NCBI GenBank assembly: GCA_002419465.1
Contig: DIGE01000014.1
Location: forward strand, 310,001-374,000
From: Geobacter sp. UBA5730
Lineage (GTDB): Bacteria > Desulfobacterota > Desulfuromonadia > Geobacterales > Pseudopelobacteraceae
DNA: 64,000 bases
Reading direction: 5' to 3'
The position numbers and the translations under genes were made by a program. The notes beneath the pieces are model-generated. The model worked only from the letters and a program-made list of their open reading frames with translations. It made no database searches and was not told the origin of the DNA. Shown here piece by piece: positions 51,455 through 59,884 of this stretch; positions within the stretch are counted from its first letter, which is position 1, and each line of letters opens with the position of its first letter.

Positions 51455-52759
51455 TTACTGTTTTTCTGACGCCTCAAACGGGTTTTTCAACTGCATGGTC
51501 TGATCACGCCGAGGCCCCACCGAAACCATCACGATCGGGCAACCGGCCAGCTCCTCAAGCCGCTTGACGTAGGCCTGGGCATTTTGTGGCAGCTCCGCAA
51601 AGGAACGCACCCCGGTGATATCTGTCTGCCAGCCGGGCAGCTCCTCATAGACCGGCTCACACTTTTCAAAGGTTTCCAGCTTGGCCGGCAAGGTCTCCAG
51701 CATGGCGCCTTCAAAACGGTACCCGGTGCAGACCTTGATGGTTTCGAAACCGGACAACACATCCAGCTTGGTCAACGCAATACCGGTCAGTCCGTTAATC
51801 CGCACGCTATACCGGATCACCATGGCATCAAACCAACCGCAGCGGCGCGGACGGCCGGTGGTGGCGCCAAACTCGCCGCCGATCTGACGCAGCTTCTCGC
51901 CTGTTTCATCCAGCAGTTCAGTAGGGAACGGCCCACTACCGACCCGGGTAACATACGCCTTGGAGATGCCGACGACTTCGTTGATCTCCCGTGGCGATAC
52001 GCCGGAACCGGTGGCTGCACCGCCGGCACAGGTGGATGATGAGGTCACAAAAGGATAGGTGCCGTGATCCACATCCAGCAGAGTGCCCTGGGCCCCCTCA
52101 AACAACAGCTTCTTGCCTGCCTTGAGTGATTTTGAAAGTACCAGCGCGGTATCAGCCATGTACTTTTGCAGAATCTCGGCATGGTCCTGATAGGCCCGGT
52201 AGATCGCGTTATACTCCAACGGCTCAACACCCAGACGCTCCAGCAGGATGTTCTTCTCTTCCAGATTCTCGCGCAGCTTGCGGCTAAAGATCACCGGATC
52301 CAACAGGTCCATCAGACGGATGCCGCGACGGCCGATCTTGTCCTCATAGCAGGGGCCGATGCCCCGGCCGGTGGTGCCGATCTTCTTGTCGCCGCTCTGG
52401 GCCTCACGGGCGATATCCAGGGCTTTGTGGTACGGCATGATGATATGCAGTGACTCGGACAGCAGCAGCGCGCTGTCATCCAGCAGACGTCCGGCGGCCT
52501 GGAGCCGCTTGACCTCCATGATGAACACCTCGGGGTCCAGCACCACACCGTTGCCGATCACGCAACGTTTACCTTCGTGCAAGACACCGGAAGGGATCAG
52601 GTGCAACACCACCTTTTCATCGCCCACCACCAGGGTATGCCCGGCGTTGTTACCGCCCTGATAACGAACAATCTCGTCGGCGTACTCGGTATAGATATCA
52701 ACAACCTTACCCTTGCCTTCGTCGCCCCACTGGGCGCCGACCACCACTACGTTTGCCAT
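51455..52759 (-). CDS. purA: Adenylosuccinate synthetase
   Basis: The 434-residue GTP-dependent enzyme has GDEGKGK (about 13-19), GTTGRGIGP-type GTTGRGIGPCYEDK, and FEGAQGTLLDVDHGTYPFVTSS. It adds aspartate to IMP in AMP synthesis. ATG 52759 has AGGAG at the right spacing; a GTG three codons earlier also fits. Five bases after hisZ. Confidence 0.99.
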   Translation of the reverse strand: MANVVVVGAQWGDEGKGKVVDIYTEYADEIVRYQGGNNAGHTLVVGDEKVVLHLIPSGVLHEGKRCVIGNGVVLDPEVFIMEVKRLQAAGRLLDDSALLLSESLHIIMPYHKALDIAREAQSGDKKIGTTGRGIGPCYEDKIGRRGIRLMDLLDPVIFSRKLRENLEEKNILLERLGVEPLEYNAIYRAYQDHAEILQKYMADTALVLSKSLKAGKKLLFEGAQGTLLDVDHGTYPFVTSSSTCAGGAATGSGVSPREINEVVGISKAYVTRVGSGPFPTELLDETGEKLRQIGGEFGATTGRPRRCGWFDAMVIRYSVRINGLTGIALTKLDVLSGFETIKVCTGYRFEGAMLETLPAKLETFEKCEPVYEELPGWQTDITGVRSFAELPQNAQAYVKRLEELAGCPIVMVSVGPRRDQTMQLKNPFEASEKQ

Positions 52760-52764
52760 GCGTT

Positions 52765-54066
52765 TCACTCCTGAAACAGGTCATGCTGCCGCAAAAAACC
52801 ATCTTGCAGTAACTGTTCTCTGGTTATGGTAAGTTGGCTGCTGTCGCTGCTGCGTACCAACAGGTAGTTCTGCCCGTTCTCGCCGATCACCAGCATACAG
52901 CGGATATTGTTCTGGCTGGCGTACTGCAGTGAGCTGTCGAAATCACGACGGATGATATCGCGGGCGACACTCACCCCCTGCCTTCTCAGCTGCCTGGCGA
53001 CGTCCAACGCCTCGGTGCGGTCTTCATGCGGATTGAACAGCAGCAGATCCCGCCGGAACCCGGCACTGCCAGCCGCGCTGTCTTCCAGGGCCTGCAGTAG
53101 CGGCAGCACATTGCAGGTAAAACCGGTGGCCGGTGCAGGCAGCCCATAACGGGCGGTCAGGTCATCATAGCGGCCGCCGCTGAACAGGGCCTCGCCAACG
53201 CCGGGGGCAAACCCTTCAAAGGTCAGGCCGGTGTGATAATCCAACCCCCGTGTTTCGCCAAGGTCAATCGTCAGCTGATCTCGCACGCCGTGCAGGGCGA
53301 GGATCGCCACCACCTCACGCAGGTTTTCAAGAGCCTTGCGGGAGCAGTCGTTGGAAACCACCCGGGCCGCCTCTTCCAACACCTCGCAACCGCCAAACAA
53401 ACGGGGCAACGCCAGAATCTCCCGCTGATTCTCCTTGAGAATCGGGTGGGTCTCCACCAGTTTTGACACGGCCGAGGCGTCCTTCCGGGCCACGGCCTCT
53501 TTCAGTTGCTGCAGCGGCTCACCGTTCAGACCACAGGACTCGAACACCCCGCGGCAGAAGGCCACCTGGCCCAGGTCCACCGTAAAATCGGCTATTCCCA
53601 GCCCCTGCATGACTTCCACCGCCATGGCCACCATCTCGGCATCGGCCTCGGGGGAATCCAGACCGATCAGCTCCACCCCGGCCTGGAAGATTTCACGACT
53701 ACGGCCACTTTGCAACTCGGCGTGACGCAACACCCGGCCGCTGTAGCAGATCCGGTGCGGTAACGGCAGCCCCCGCAAGCGGGTGGCCACAATCCGGGCG
53801 ATCTGGGGGGTGATATCCGGCGGAATAGCCAGCATCCGTCCGGACTGCCAGTCATCAAACCGGAAGGTACGGCTGCGCAGCCCTTCGCCCATACCGCTGG
53901 CCAGCACCTCTTCAAACTCGAGGGCCGGCGGAATGATCCGCTGGAACCCCCACAAGCTGGCAACCTGCAGCAGTTGCGCCTCTATGGCGGCAATGGTGGC
54001 GGACCGAGCCGGCAGATAATCGGCCACCCCGCGGGGCAGGCCGGTATTTTCCGGGAGTGTAAGCAA
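52765..54066 (-). CDS. hisZ: ATP phosphoribosyltransferase regulatory subunit HisZ
   Basis: The 433-residue HisRS-like protein keeps the class II core (GLDYHTGLTFEGFAPG, about 271-286, and YSGRVLRHAELQSGRSREIFQAGVELIG, motif 2-like) but has no C-terminal anticodon domain of HisRS type. With the purA neighbour this is HisZ, the regulator of short-form HisG. HisG itself is not in this window. It has a conserved promoter-type element at 54128-54156. Confidence 0.9.
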   Translation of the reverse strand: MLTLPENTGLPRGVADYLPARSATIAAIEAQLLQVASLWGFQRIIPPALEFEEVLASGMGEGLRSRTFRFDDWQSGRMLAIPPDITPQIARIVATRLRGLPLPHRICYSGRVLRHAELQSGRSREIFQAGVELIGLDSPEADAEMVAMAVEVMQGLGIADFTVDLGQVAFCRGVFESCGLNGEPLQQLKEAVARKDASAVSKLVETHPILKENQREILALPRLFGGCEVLEEAARVVSNDCSRKALENLREVVAILALHGVRDQLTIDLGETRGLDYHTGLTFEGFAPGVGEALFSGGRYDDLTARYGLPAPATGFTCNVLPLLQALEDSAAGSAGFRRDLLLFNPHEDRTEALDVARQLRRQGVSVARDIIRRDFDSSLQYASQNNIRCMLVIGENGQNYLLVRSSDSSQLTITREQLLQDGFLRQHDLFQE

Positions 54067-54127
54067 TCCTGAATCCTTTACTGAGGGGCGCTAGCCAGCA
54101 GTTTGTATGACACACAAAAGCCGGAGG

Positions 54128-54156
54128 AGTATGCCATATCCCCCGGCCAGTGTCAA
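54128..54156 (-). promoter_or_regulatory. Promoter of hisZ-purA with an overlapping dyad
   Basis: On the minus strand: -35 TTGACA (54151-54156), 17-base spacer and extended -10 TGGCATACT with CATACT at 54128-54133. A dyad (GCCGG/CCGGC, 54120-54147) covers spacer and -10. A near-identical element lies at 56218-56254. The dyad followed by TTTT also looks like a weak terminator. Confidence 0.6.
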
Positions 54157-54184
54157 AACAAAGCCTGTTTAGCCGCAGCCGTTC

Positions 54185-54520
54185 TTATGCGACCTTCTTC
54201 AAGGAGCGCTTCTTCGGCACACGATGCATCTCGGTGTTGTTACGGTGGTCTGCCAGATCGGCCCGCACCTCGGCGATCTCTCGGCTCAGCCGGTTTTCCA
54301 CTTGATCCATACGATCAGAAAGACTTGCCTCCACATGATCGACCCGCTTGGCCAGCCCCATCACCTTGGCATCAACCAGGGCAATGTCTTCTTTCAGGTC
54401 GAGTCGCAGATCCTCGATCTGTTTAAAGCTCATACCGTAACATTCGTGTATCACCTTTATTTCAGACCGCATCGATTCAAGCACGGTCATGAGCTGGTTC
54501 GTTGTTACCTGATCGCCCAC
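54185..54520 (-). CDS. Small coiled-coil protein
   Basis: The 111-residue protein is highly charged and helical with a leucine-like heptad stretch (SFKQIEDLRLDLKEDIALVDAKV then VDHVEASLSDRMDQVENRLS), and a basic tail. The GTG at 54520 has AGGAGG exactly six bases upstream; the frame is open to 54574 but without signal. No family recognised by name; similar proteins occur in this lineage. A terminator-like or promoter dyad lies downstream. Confidence 0.8.
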   Translation of the reverse strand: MGDQVTTNQLMTVLESMRSEIKVIHECYGMSFKQIEDLRLDLKEDIALVDAKVMGLAKRVDHVEASLSDRMDQVENRLSREIAEVRADLADHRNNTEMHRVPKKRSLKKVA

Positions 54521-54575
54521 ATCACACCTCCTGAGTCCAGTCCACACTATGCCATAACGTCGCAGCTGCCTCAAT

Positions 54576-54606
54576 AAAAAGGCGGCAAGGTTTCCCCTGC
54601 CGCCTT
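54576..54606 (-). terminator. Intrinsic terminator of the periplasmic protein gene
   Basis: On the minus strand AAGGCGGCA pairs with TGCCGCCTT with an inner bulged GG/CC, followed by TTTTT. It starts 20 bases after the stop codon of the gene at 54627. Confidence 0.8.
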
Positions 54607-54626
54607 GAGATCAATTAAAACGAGGA

Positions 54627-56171
54627 TTACTCCACCTTCTTGATCTGCAGGGCGGTGGCGCCCTTGGTACGGGTCAGCACATCCTCACGCTGGGTCTTTT
54701 GCAGCAGCAACAGTTGGCTTTTAGTCTCGTCGAACCAGAAATCAGGCATGTAGTTCTGGGTATCCTTGGTGCGCCAGACCTCTTCCAGGGCTGCGCCGTT
54801 CCAGTACAGGCTGTAGACGGCACCTTTTTTATACATACGGGCGTTGCCCAGCACATAGAAGCCTTCGTTCTTGCCCACCAGCACCTCCTGCTTGGCGGTG
54901 ACCTGAATGCGCTGATTCATAAAGTACCAGCGGTACTTGTCGCCGTACACACGGACCCGATCCAGATCCTCAACCTGGTAGAACAGCTCTGAACCGCCAA
55001 AGGCATCGTTGCTGCGCCAGACCTCCTTCTGATCCTTATCGTACACGACCAGGTAGTTGTTTTCATGGTAGACCACGGTCAACAGTTCACCGTTCTGCTG
55101 CTTGAACTGGTTAAAGCTATAGAGGTTACCGTAGCGCGGCATGACGATCTTGGCTTTCTTGACGATCTTCTTGCCCTGCAACACCGCTTCGTAGACATCG
55201 CCATAGTATTGTTCGTCGCCACGGCCCTGCTCCTGGGCGTACAGCTTGAGCGGCCCTCCGGCCAGTCCGATGGCCCGCAAGAAGTAGGGGATATTCTCGG
55301 CCAGCTTGACCAGCTTGTTATGCTTCAGCTCCCAGATCTGGGATTCCACCTCGCCGCTGGTCATGATCGTCACATACAGTTCTGCCGTGCCGTTGCCATC
55401 AGCATCAACATAGTCCAGGCCAACCACCTTCTGGGTGGCTTTCAGACTAAAACCGCTGATCGGACGGGTTTCCCCTTCACGCAGCACCGCCACCGACTGA
55501 TTCTGGGCCATGAACAGCAGCCGCTTGTTGCTGGCATCAGACGGGCCGACCGCCAACAGGTTATACATGCCGTCCAGCCGCTTGATCTCGCCTTGGTTGG
55601 GGGAGCCGCGGTAAAAGGCCTGAGGCCGTATGATATCACCCTGGGGCACCCGCTGCAGGTCACCGGGTTGATCCGGCTGGGCGGTACGCACAATATCATT
55701 TGACTGTGGACGGGACGGCAGGGCAACTTGCGCTACCGGCGGCGCAGCGGCGGTCACCGCCAACCGGGGCACACTGCCAGCCTCAACCTTTTTCAGCAGC
55801 TCAGCGGAAAGTTTTTCAGCCAAAGAGCCGACCGCGCCAAACAGGACCTCCTGGCCACCCTCACCCTGCACAAAGCTGCGGGCCACGGTCTGGCCGGCAG
55901 CGGTCTTGACAAAGGCATCCAGATTATACTGCTTGCCGATGGCAACATAGGTGCCGCCCACCACAACCTCGGCCTCGCCGGCCGTACTGACGGTCAGCAG
56001 CTTGTCACTGTTCAGACGGGAAGTCAGCAGCGATTGCAGCACCGCCTTGGTCTCTTCCTTGGCCTGCACCCCCACTGCATTGAACTCACCCACATAAATC
56101 CGTAGCGGATCTGCGCCAAAAACCGGCGTCGCTATCATCACCATCAGTAGCAGGAATATCAATCGCTTCAT
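54627..56171 (-). CDS. Periplasmic FG-GAP/VCBS-like hypothetical protein
   Basis: The 514-residue protein has a signal peptide (cleavage after VFGA). The N-terminal third (about 20-140) resembles a curli/LpoB-like domain (IYVGEFNAVGVQAKEETKAV). The C-terminal two-thirds has repeats such as GLDYVDADGNGTAELYVT and then FYQVEDLDRVRVYGDKYR, as in VCBS/FG-GAP beta-propellers. It is likely periplasmic and binds protein or carbohydrate. ATG 56171 with GGAGG is chosen; the frame is open to 56315 but that lies over the promoter. Confidence 0.82.
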   Translation of the reverse strand: MKRLIFLLLMVMIATPVFGADPLRIYVGEFNAVGVQAKEETKAVLQSLLTSRLNSDKLLTVSTAGEAEVVVGGTYVAIGKQYNLDAFVKTAAGQTVARSFVQGEGGQEVLFGAVGSLAEKLSAELLKKVEAGSVPRLAVTAAAPPVAQVALPSRPQSNDIVRTAQPDQPGDLQRVPQGDIIRPQAFYRGSPNQGEIKRLDGMYNLLAVGPSDASNKRLLFMAQNQSVAVLREGETRPISGFSLKATQKVVGLDYVDADGNGTAELYVTIMTSGEVESQIWELKHNKLVKLAENIPYFLRAIGLAGGPLKLYAQEQGRGDEQYYGDVYEAVLQGKKIVKKAKIVMPRYGNLYSFNQFKQQNGELLTVVYHENNYLVVYDKDQKEVWRSNDAFGGSELFYQVEDLDRVRVYGDKYRWYFMNQRIQVTAKQEVLVGKNEGFYVLGNARMYKKGAVYSLYWNGAALEEVWRTKDTQNYMPDFWFDETKSQLLLLQKTQREDVLTRTKGATALQIKKVE

Positions 56172-56225
56172 AACTTCCTCCAGGCAATTCCGCACAGCAT
56201 GACATGATAAAATAAAAGCCGAGGA

Positions 56226-56254
56226 AGTATGCCACATCCCCCGGCCGCTGTCAA
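56226..56254 (-). promoter_or_regulatory. Promoter of the periplasmic protein gene with a matched dyad
   Basis: On the minus strand: -35 TTGACA (56249-56254), 17-base spacer and extended -10 TGGCATACT with CATACT at 56226-56231. Spacer and dyad (GCCGGGGGA to TCCTCGGC, 56219-56246) match the hisZ element almost base for base, with compensating changes that keep the stem. Confidence 0.6.
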
Positions 56255-56268
56255 AATAAAGGGACCAC

Positions 56269-56298
56269 AAAAAAGGCGGCACGGTTACCCGTGCCGCC
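56269..56298 (-). terminator. Intrinsic terminator of the porin gene
   Basis: On the minus strand GGCGGCACGG pairs with CCGTGCCGCC around GTAA and runs into six T, 28 bases after the porin stop. Confidence 0.92.
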
Positions 56299-56325
56299 CG
56301 GATGAGAACAAGCACTCAGATCAAA

Positions 56326-57681
56326 CTAGAAGCTGTAATGTGCGCCCAGACGCATGGTGAAGGGGTTGGCTGGGTCGTTAGCGCCCACAGCCGTATCCTT
56401 ATATGCGCCACCCAGCATGACATAGGCAGCCTGAGCCTTGAGGGTCAGGTTGGTGTACAGCTTGTAACCCACCTCGACGTTCAGTTCGGTACCCAGGAAG
56501 TCGCTGCCATTTTGGGTAGTATTTCCAGTAGCGCCATAGAGATTGTCAGACGACGGCAACCAGGCGAAGCCGACATTGCCGTTGGCGTAGAGCTTCTCGG
56601 TGATGGAGGCATCATAACCCATATGCAGCAGGGCGATGTTGGTGATCGGCTTGCGCAGGTAGTTGTCGGTGGAGGTGCCGCCCATGGAGGGATTACGCAC
56701 CAGCAGCATCATGCCGGACTCATTGTAGGTGTTGATCATGGATGATTTTGCATTGGAGCTCAGGGTCTGCCAGCCATGGTTGCTGCCGACCTTGTCGTTG
56801 TTGTCACCGGAGGTGAACAGGAAGCCGGTGCGGGCGGTGCCGCTGCCCAGCTTCATGGTGGCCAGCACGTCAGCGGCCCAGCCATGGTAGGTGGTCTTGG
56901 TTTTCAGACCGCCAAGCAGATGTGAATAACCGTTTTGCATGGCGGCGAAACCGGACAGGTTCACGATGCCCAGCTTGGTCTGGCCGGAAAGCCCCAGGGT
57001 GCTGATTCTTCTCTCCGTGTCAGTAGCAGCGGCACCGGAATCATCCCGGTTCAGGTAGTAGGACAGGCCCACCTTGGTGTCCTTGTTGAAGGCGTAGGTG
57101 TTGTCGATAGCGTACAGGTCGCCGGCGATGTCGCCCTTGTAGCTGTTGCCACCCAAGGTCAGGGTGTCCTCATCGTTGAAGCGGCTGTAACCCAGGCCCA
57201 GGGTATAGGCGCCCAGCTTGGTGGTGACATACGCCATCGGCAGGTCGGCATCCACATACAGACCTTTCAGGGTATCCTTGTAAGCCTGCTGACCAGCCTT
57301 GACGTTGACCGACTTGCCCAGGTTGAAATCCAGATAGGCATGCTTGACCACCAGGTTGTTACCGTCGGTATCGATGTCGCCGCCGGAAGTCTCGTTCCCC
57401 CAGAGGGTGTTCATCTCAAAGTGGGTCACCAGTTTCAGGTCGTCACTGGCCTTGGCAACGTACTGCAGGCGGGTCCGCTGCTCGGTGTAGTTGTTGGTCT
57501 TGGTCTCCTCTTTGGTCAGCAAAGCACTGCCGTTGGCGTTACCATCGATGTTTGACAGGAAGGTCTTGACAGCGAACGTGCCGTGGAACTCGTTCTCAAA
57601 GGCCATGGCGGGCAGGGCAGTCACGGCGGTCAGGGCACCGGCTGCGGCGATGGTCAGCATCTGCTTTTGAAACTTGGTCAT
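56326..57681 (-). CDS. Outer membrane homotrimeric-type porin
   Basis: The 451-residue protein has a signal peptide (cleavage after AMA, about residue 28) and then a barrel of alternating strands with many Thr/Asn/Gly turns, ending in an aromatic strand (AHYSF). It has the family opening FENEFHGTFAVKTFLSN typical of Geobacter porins. It would let small anions or organic acids through the outer membrane. ATG 57681 has GGAGG. It has a strong promoter 180 bases upstream, a long leader and a perfect terminator. Confidence 0.9.
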   Translation of the reverse strand: MTKFQKQMLTIAAAGALTAVTALPAMAFENEFHGTFAVKTFLSNIDGNANGSALLTKEETKTNNYTEQRTRLQYVAKASDDLKLVTHFEMNTLWGNETSGGDIDTDGNNLVVKHAYLDFNLGKSVNVKAGQQAYKDTLKGLYVDADLPMAYVTTKLGAYTLGLGYSRFNDEDTLTLGGNSYKGDIAGDLYAIDNTYAFNKDTKVGLSYYLNRDDSGAAATDTERRISTLGLSGQTKLGIVNLSGFAAMQNGYSHLLGGLKTKTTYHGWAADVLATMKLGSGTARTGFLFTSGDNNDKVGSNHGWQTLSSNAKSSMINTYNESGMMLLVRNPSMGGTSTDNYLRKPITNIALLHMGYDASITEKLYANGNVGFAWLPSSDNLYGATGNTTQNGSDFLGTELNVEVGYKLYTNLTLKAQAAYVMLGGAYKDTAVGANDPANPFTMRLGAHYSF

Positions 57682-57859
57682 GCGTTGTTCCTCCATTCTG
57701 TGGTGTATGTACTGCTAATCAATTGAAAGTATTCTCATGCGTGCTACGTGGACTTGAGGCTTGATCACCACCTTTCGCTGAGATTTTACCCAACAACTTC
57801 AAGCAATTACAGCACAATCAACATATTCAACCAATTCTATGTTCTATAAATTATTGTGG

Positions 57860-57887
57860 ATAATACTATAAATCAAACAGCTGTCAA
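57860..57887 (-). promoter_or_regulatory. Promoter of the porin gene
   Basis: On the minus strand: perfect -35 TTGACA (57882-57887), 16-base spacer and a good -10 TATTAT (57860-57865) in AT-rich DNA. The transcript would carry about 170 bases of leader before the porin ATG, long enough for sRNA or other post-transcriptional control. Confidence 0.7.
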
Positions 57888-57924
57888 GCACTAAAAACGC
57901 TGTTCTACCGCCCTAAACGGCCGT

Positions 57925-58332
57925 TTAAGAATGATCGGCCTGGCACAGTTCCGTCAAAACGCCACCGGAGCTTTTGGGATGTACAAAAGCGATCCGAGTG
58001 CCGTGGGCGCCGTTGCGAGGCTGCTCGTCGATCATCCGCGCACCGCTGGCGATCATCTGCGCAATAGCCGCTTCGATATCTTTCACCTCGTAGGCAACAT
58101 GGTGGATGCCGGGACCGTTCTTTTCCAGAAATTTTGCGATCGGGCTGTCCGGGCTGGTGGGCTCCAACAGCTCGATCTTGGATTCACCCACCTGCAGCAT
58201 GGCGACCTTTACCTTTTGTTCGGCAATCTCTTCGACCCCCTTGAACGGCATGCTGAGGGAGTCGCGATAAAATGCAATACTGGCGTCCAAAGATTGCACG
58301 GCTATGCCGATATGGTTAATGTTGTGTAACAT
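57925..58332 (-). CDS. mce: Methylmalonyl-CoA epimerase
   Basis: The 135-residue VOC protein has NHIGIAVQSLDASIAFY and GIHHVAYEVKDIEAAI with metal ligands H, Q/E, H, E as in methylmalonyl-CoA epimerase. It interconverts (2R) and (2S) methylmalonyl-CoA for the mutase two genes upstream. A 14-base palindrome (TAAACGGCCGTTTA, 57914-57927) covers its stop codon. Confidence 0.94.
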   Translation of the reverse strand: MLHNINHIGIAVQSLDASIAFYRDSLSMPFKGVEEIAEQKVKVAMLQVGESKIELLEPTSPDSPIAKFLEKNGPGIHHVAYEVKDIEAAIAQMIASGARMIDEQPRNGAHGTRIAFVHPKSSGGVLTELCQADHS

Positions 58333-58350
58333 TTGAAATCCTTTCGTCTT

Positions 58351-58377
58351 GAAACACAGAGCAACTGAGCAACAGAG
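58351..58377 (+). repeat. Inverted repeat, left copy (with copies at 58450-58484 and 58873-58899)
   Basis: A 27-base sequence starting GAAACACAGAGCAACTGAGC occurs here on the plus strand. It recurs with two mismatches on the minus strand at 58899-58873, inside the first codons of the GxxExxY gene. A third, more diverged copy (GAAACGCAGAGC...AACTGAGC, minus) is at 58484-58450. The outer two point inward and bracket a 549-base unit containing the gene. Confidence 0.75.
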
Positions 58378-58494
58378 GAAAAGCTGAAAAATAAAACCGG
58401 ACTTAAAGCTTCAAGCAATAAAATATTTAAAGTTTTAAATGCGTTATAGCTTTGCTCAGTTACTTCTATGCTCTGCGTTTCAAAAAGAAGTTTG

Positions 58495-58902
58495 TCAACA
58501 TGCAATTCTTTGAATGCCATCTTTTAAGAGCTTGGTGAAAAAATTTATCAAAAGGCCGGTACGCTTTCCAGACAACTTCAGGTACGTAAAAAGCTGTGCC
58601 TCATGAATCGGGAGCAGCCTTTCAACACATTTCAGTTCAACAACCACTGCATCGTTAACCAGTATATCCAGCCTGAACCCCTCATTCAGCTCGAGGCCTT
58701 TATAGCTAACCGGCAGACACATCTGCCGCTCTACCGTACATCCCGCTTTTGTCAGTTCAAACGCTAGGCACGCTTCATACACTGACTCCAACAATCCTGG
58801 GCCTAACGCCTGATGCACCTCGATAGCACAACCGATGATGACACTGGTTAGATTGGCATCGCGATAGACTTTCTCGGTTGCTCGGTTGCTCTGTGTTTCC
58901 AT
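58495..58902 (-). CDS. GxxExxY-family protein (PD-(D/E)XK-like)
   Basis: The 135-residue protein has the GPGLLESVYE motif (G-x-x-E-x-x-Y, about 38-47), then RLDILVNDAVVVELKCVERLL with the D and E-x-K residues of a PD-(D/E)XK nuclease fold, and a C-terminal GLLINF segment. Family function is unknown. ATG 58902 has a weak site. It sits between epimerase and meaB, interrupting an otherwise functional cluster, and is bracketed by inverted repeats. Confidence 0.9.
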   Translation of the reverse strand: METQSNRATEKVYRDANLTSVIIGCAIEVHQALGPGLLESVYEACLAFELTKAGCTVERQMCLPVSYKGLELNEGFRLDILVNDAVVVELKCVERLLPIHEAQLFTYLKLSGKRTGLLINFFTKLLKDGIQRIAC

Positions 58903-58909
58903 ATCGATG

Positions 58910-59878
58910 TTACCGCCTGAAAACATCCAGCAAACGGCGTGAGGCGGCGGCCGGGGTGGTGATACCCTGCGAGACCGCTTCCTGTACCTGCGGGAATATC
59001 CCCTTGACGTCCTTGTGATTGAGAAACAGCGTCTTCAGATCATCCATCAAAAGCGCCCACATCCAATCCACCGCCTGCCGGCGGCGGGTCTCGGCAAACT
59101 CGCCGGACTGCTGCATGGCGCTGCGGAACTGCCTGAGCATCTGCCAGACCTCGTCAACACCCTGGTTCTGCAGGGCGCTGACCATCATGACCGGCACGCC
59201 CCAGTTGCGGCTTTTCGGCCGCAGGATATGCAGGGCGTTCTGATACTGCTGGCTGGCCAGCTCTGTCTTCCGGCGATCAAGGTCGGCCTTGTTGATGATG
59301 ATGGCATCGGCCAACTCCATCACCCCCTTCTTGATCCCCTGCAGTTCATCGCCGGCGGCGGCCAACTGCAGCAGCATGAAGAAGTCAACCATGGAGGCCA
59401 CGGTGGTTTCAGATTGCCCGACCCCGACGGTCTCCACGATCACCACGTCATAGCCGGCCGCCTCGCAGAGCAGCATGGTTTCGCGGGTGCGACGGGCCAC
59501 CCCGCCCAATGTCTCGCCGGCCGGCGAGGGGCGGATAAAGGCATTGGGGTTGCGGGACAGCTCCTCCATGCGGGTCTTGTCACCCAGGATACTGCCACCG
59601 GTGATCTGGGAAGAGGGGTCCACCGCCAGCACCGCCACCTTGTGCCCTTGCGTGGTCAGGTAACTGCCAAAGGCCTCGATAAAGGTACTTTTGCCAACAC
59701 CGGGCACGCCGGTAATACCGATCCGCAGGCTGTTACCGGTAAACGGCAACAGCCGTTCCAGCAACTGCGCCGCTTTCTCGGCATGCTCCGGCTTGCGGCT
59801 TTCGATCAGGGTAATACCCTTGCCGATGGCGCGAATGTTGCCATCCCTGATCGTATCAGCCAGCGTTTGAAGGTCCAT
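58910..59878 (-). CDS. meaB: Methylmalonyl-CoA mutase-associated GTPase MeaB
   Basis: The 322-residue G3E-like GTPase has a Walker A GVPGVGKST (about 57-65), VAVLAVDPSS (about 82-91), ETVGVGQSE (about 149-157) and the NKAD specificity motif (about 195-198). It protects and loads the B12 mutase. It follows mcm by six bases; the pair is a standard unit. Confidence 0.97.
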   Translation of the reverse strand: MDLQTLADTIRDGNIRAIGKGITLIESRKPEHAEKAAQLLERLLPFTGNSLRIGITGVPGVGKSTFIEAFGSYLTTQGHKVAVLAVDPSSQITGGSILGDKTRMEELSRNPNAFIRPSPAGETLGGVARRTRETMLLCEAAGYDVVIVETVGVGQSETTVASMVDFFMLLQLAAAGDELQGIKKGVMELADAIIINKADLDRRKTELASQQYQNALHILRPKSRNWGVPVMMVSALQNQGVDEVWQMLRQFRSAMQQSGEFAETRRRQAVDWMWALLMDDLKTLFLNHKDVKGIFPQVQEAVSQGITTPAAASRRLLDVFRR

Positions 59879-59884
59879 CGCCGG

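Noticed and set aside
54120..54147. Dyad before hisZ considered solely as a terminator for the coiled-coil gene
   Set aside because: The paralogous element at 56219-56246 already follows a perfect porin terminator, and both contain good -35/-10 boxes, so a promoter reading is preferred; the terminator reading is still possible.
58302..58520. Minus-strand 72-codon frame between epimerase and the GxxExxY gene
   Set aside because: It runs through the inverted repeat and AT-rich spacer, overlaps the epimerase start, and has no ribosome site.
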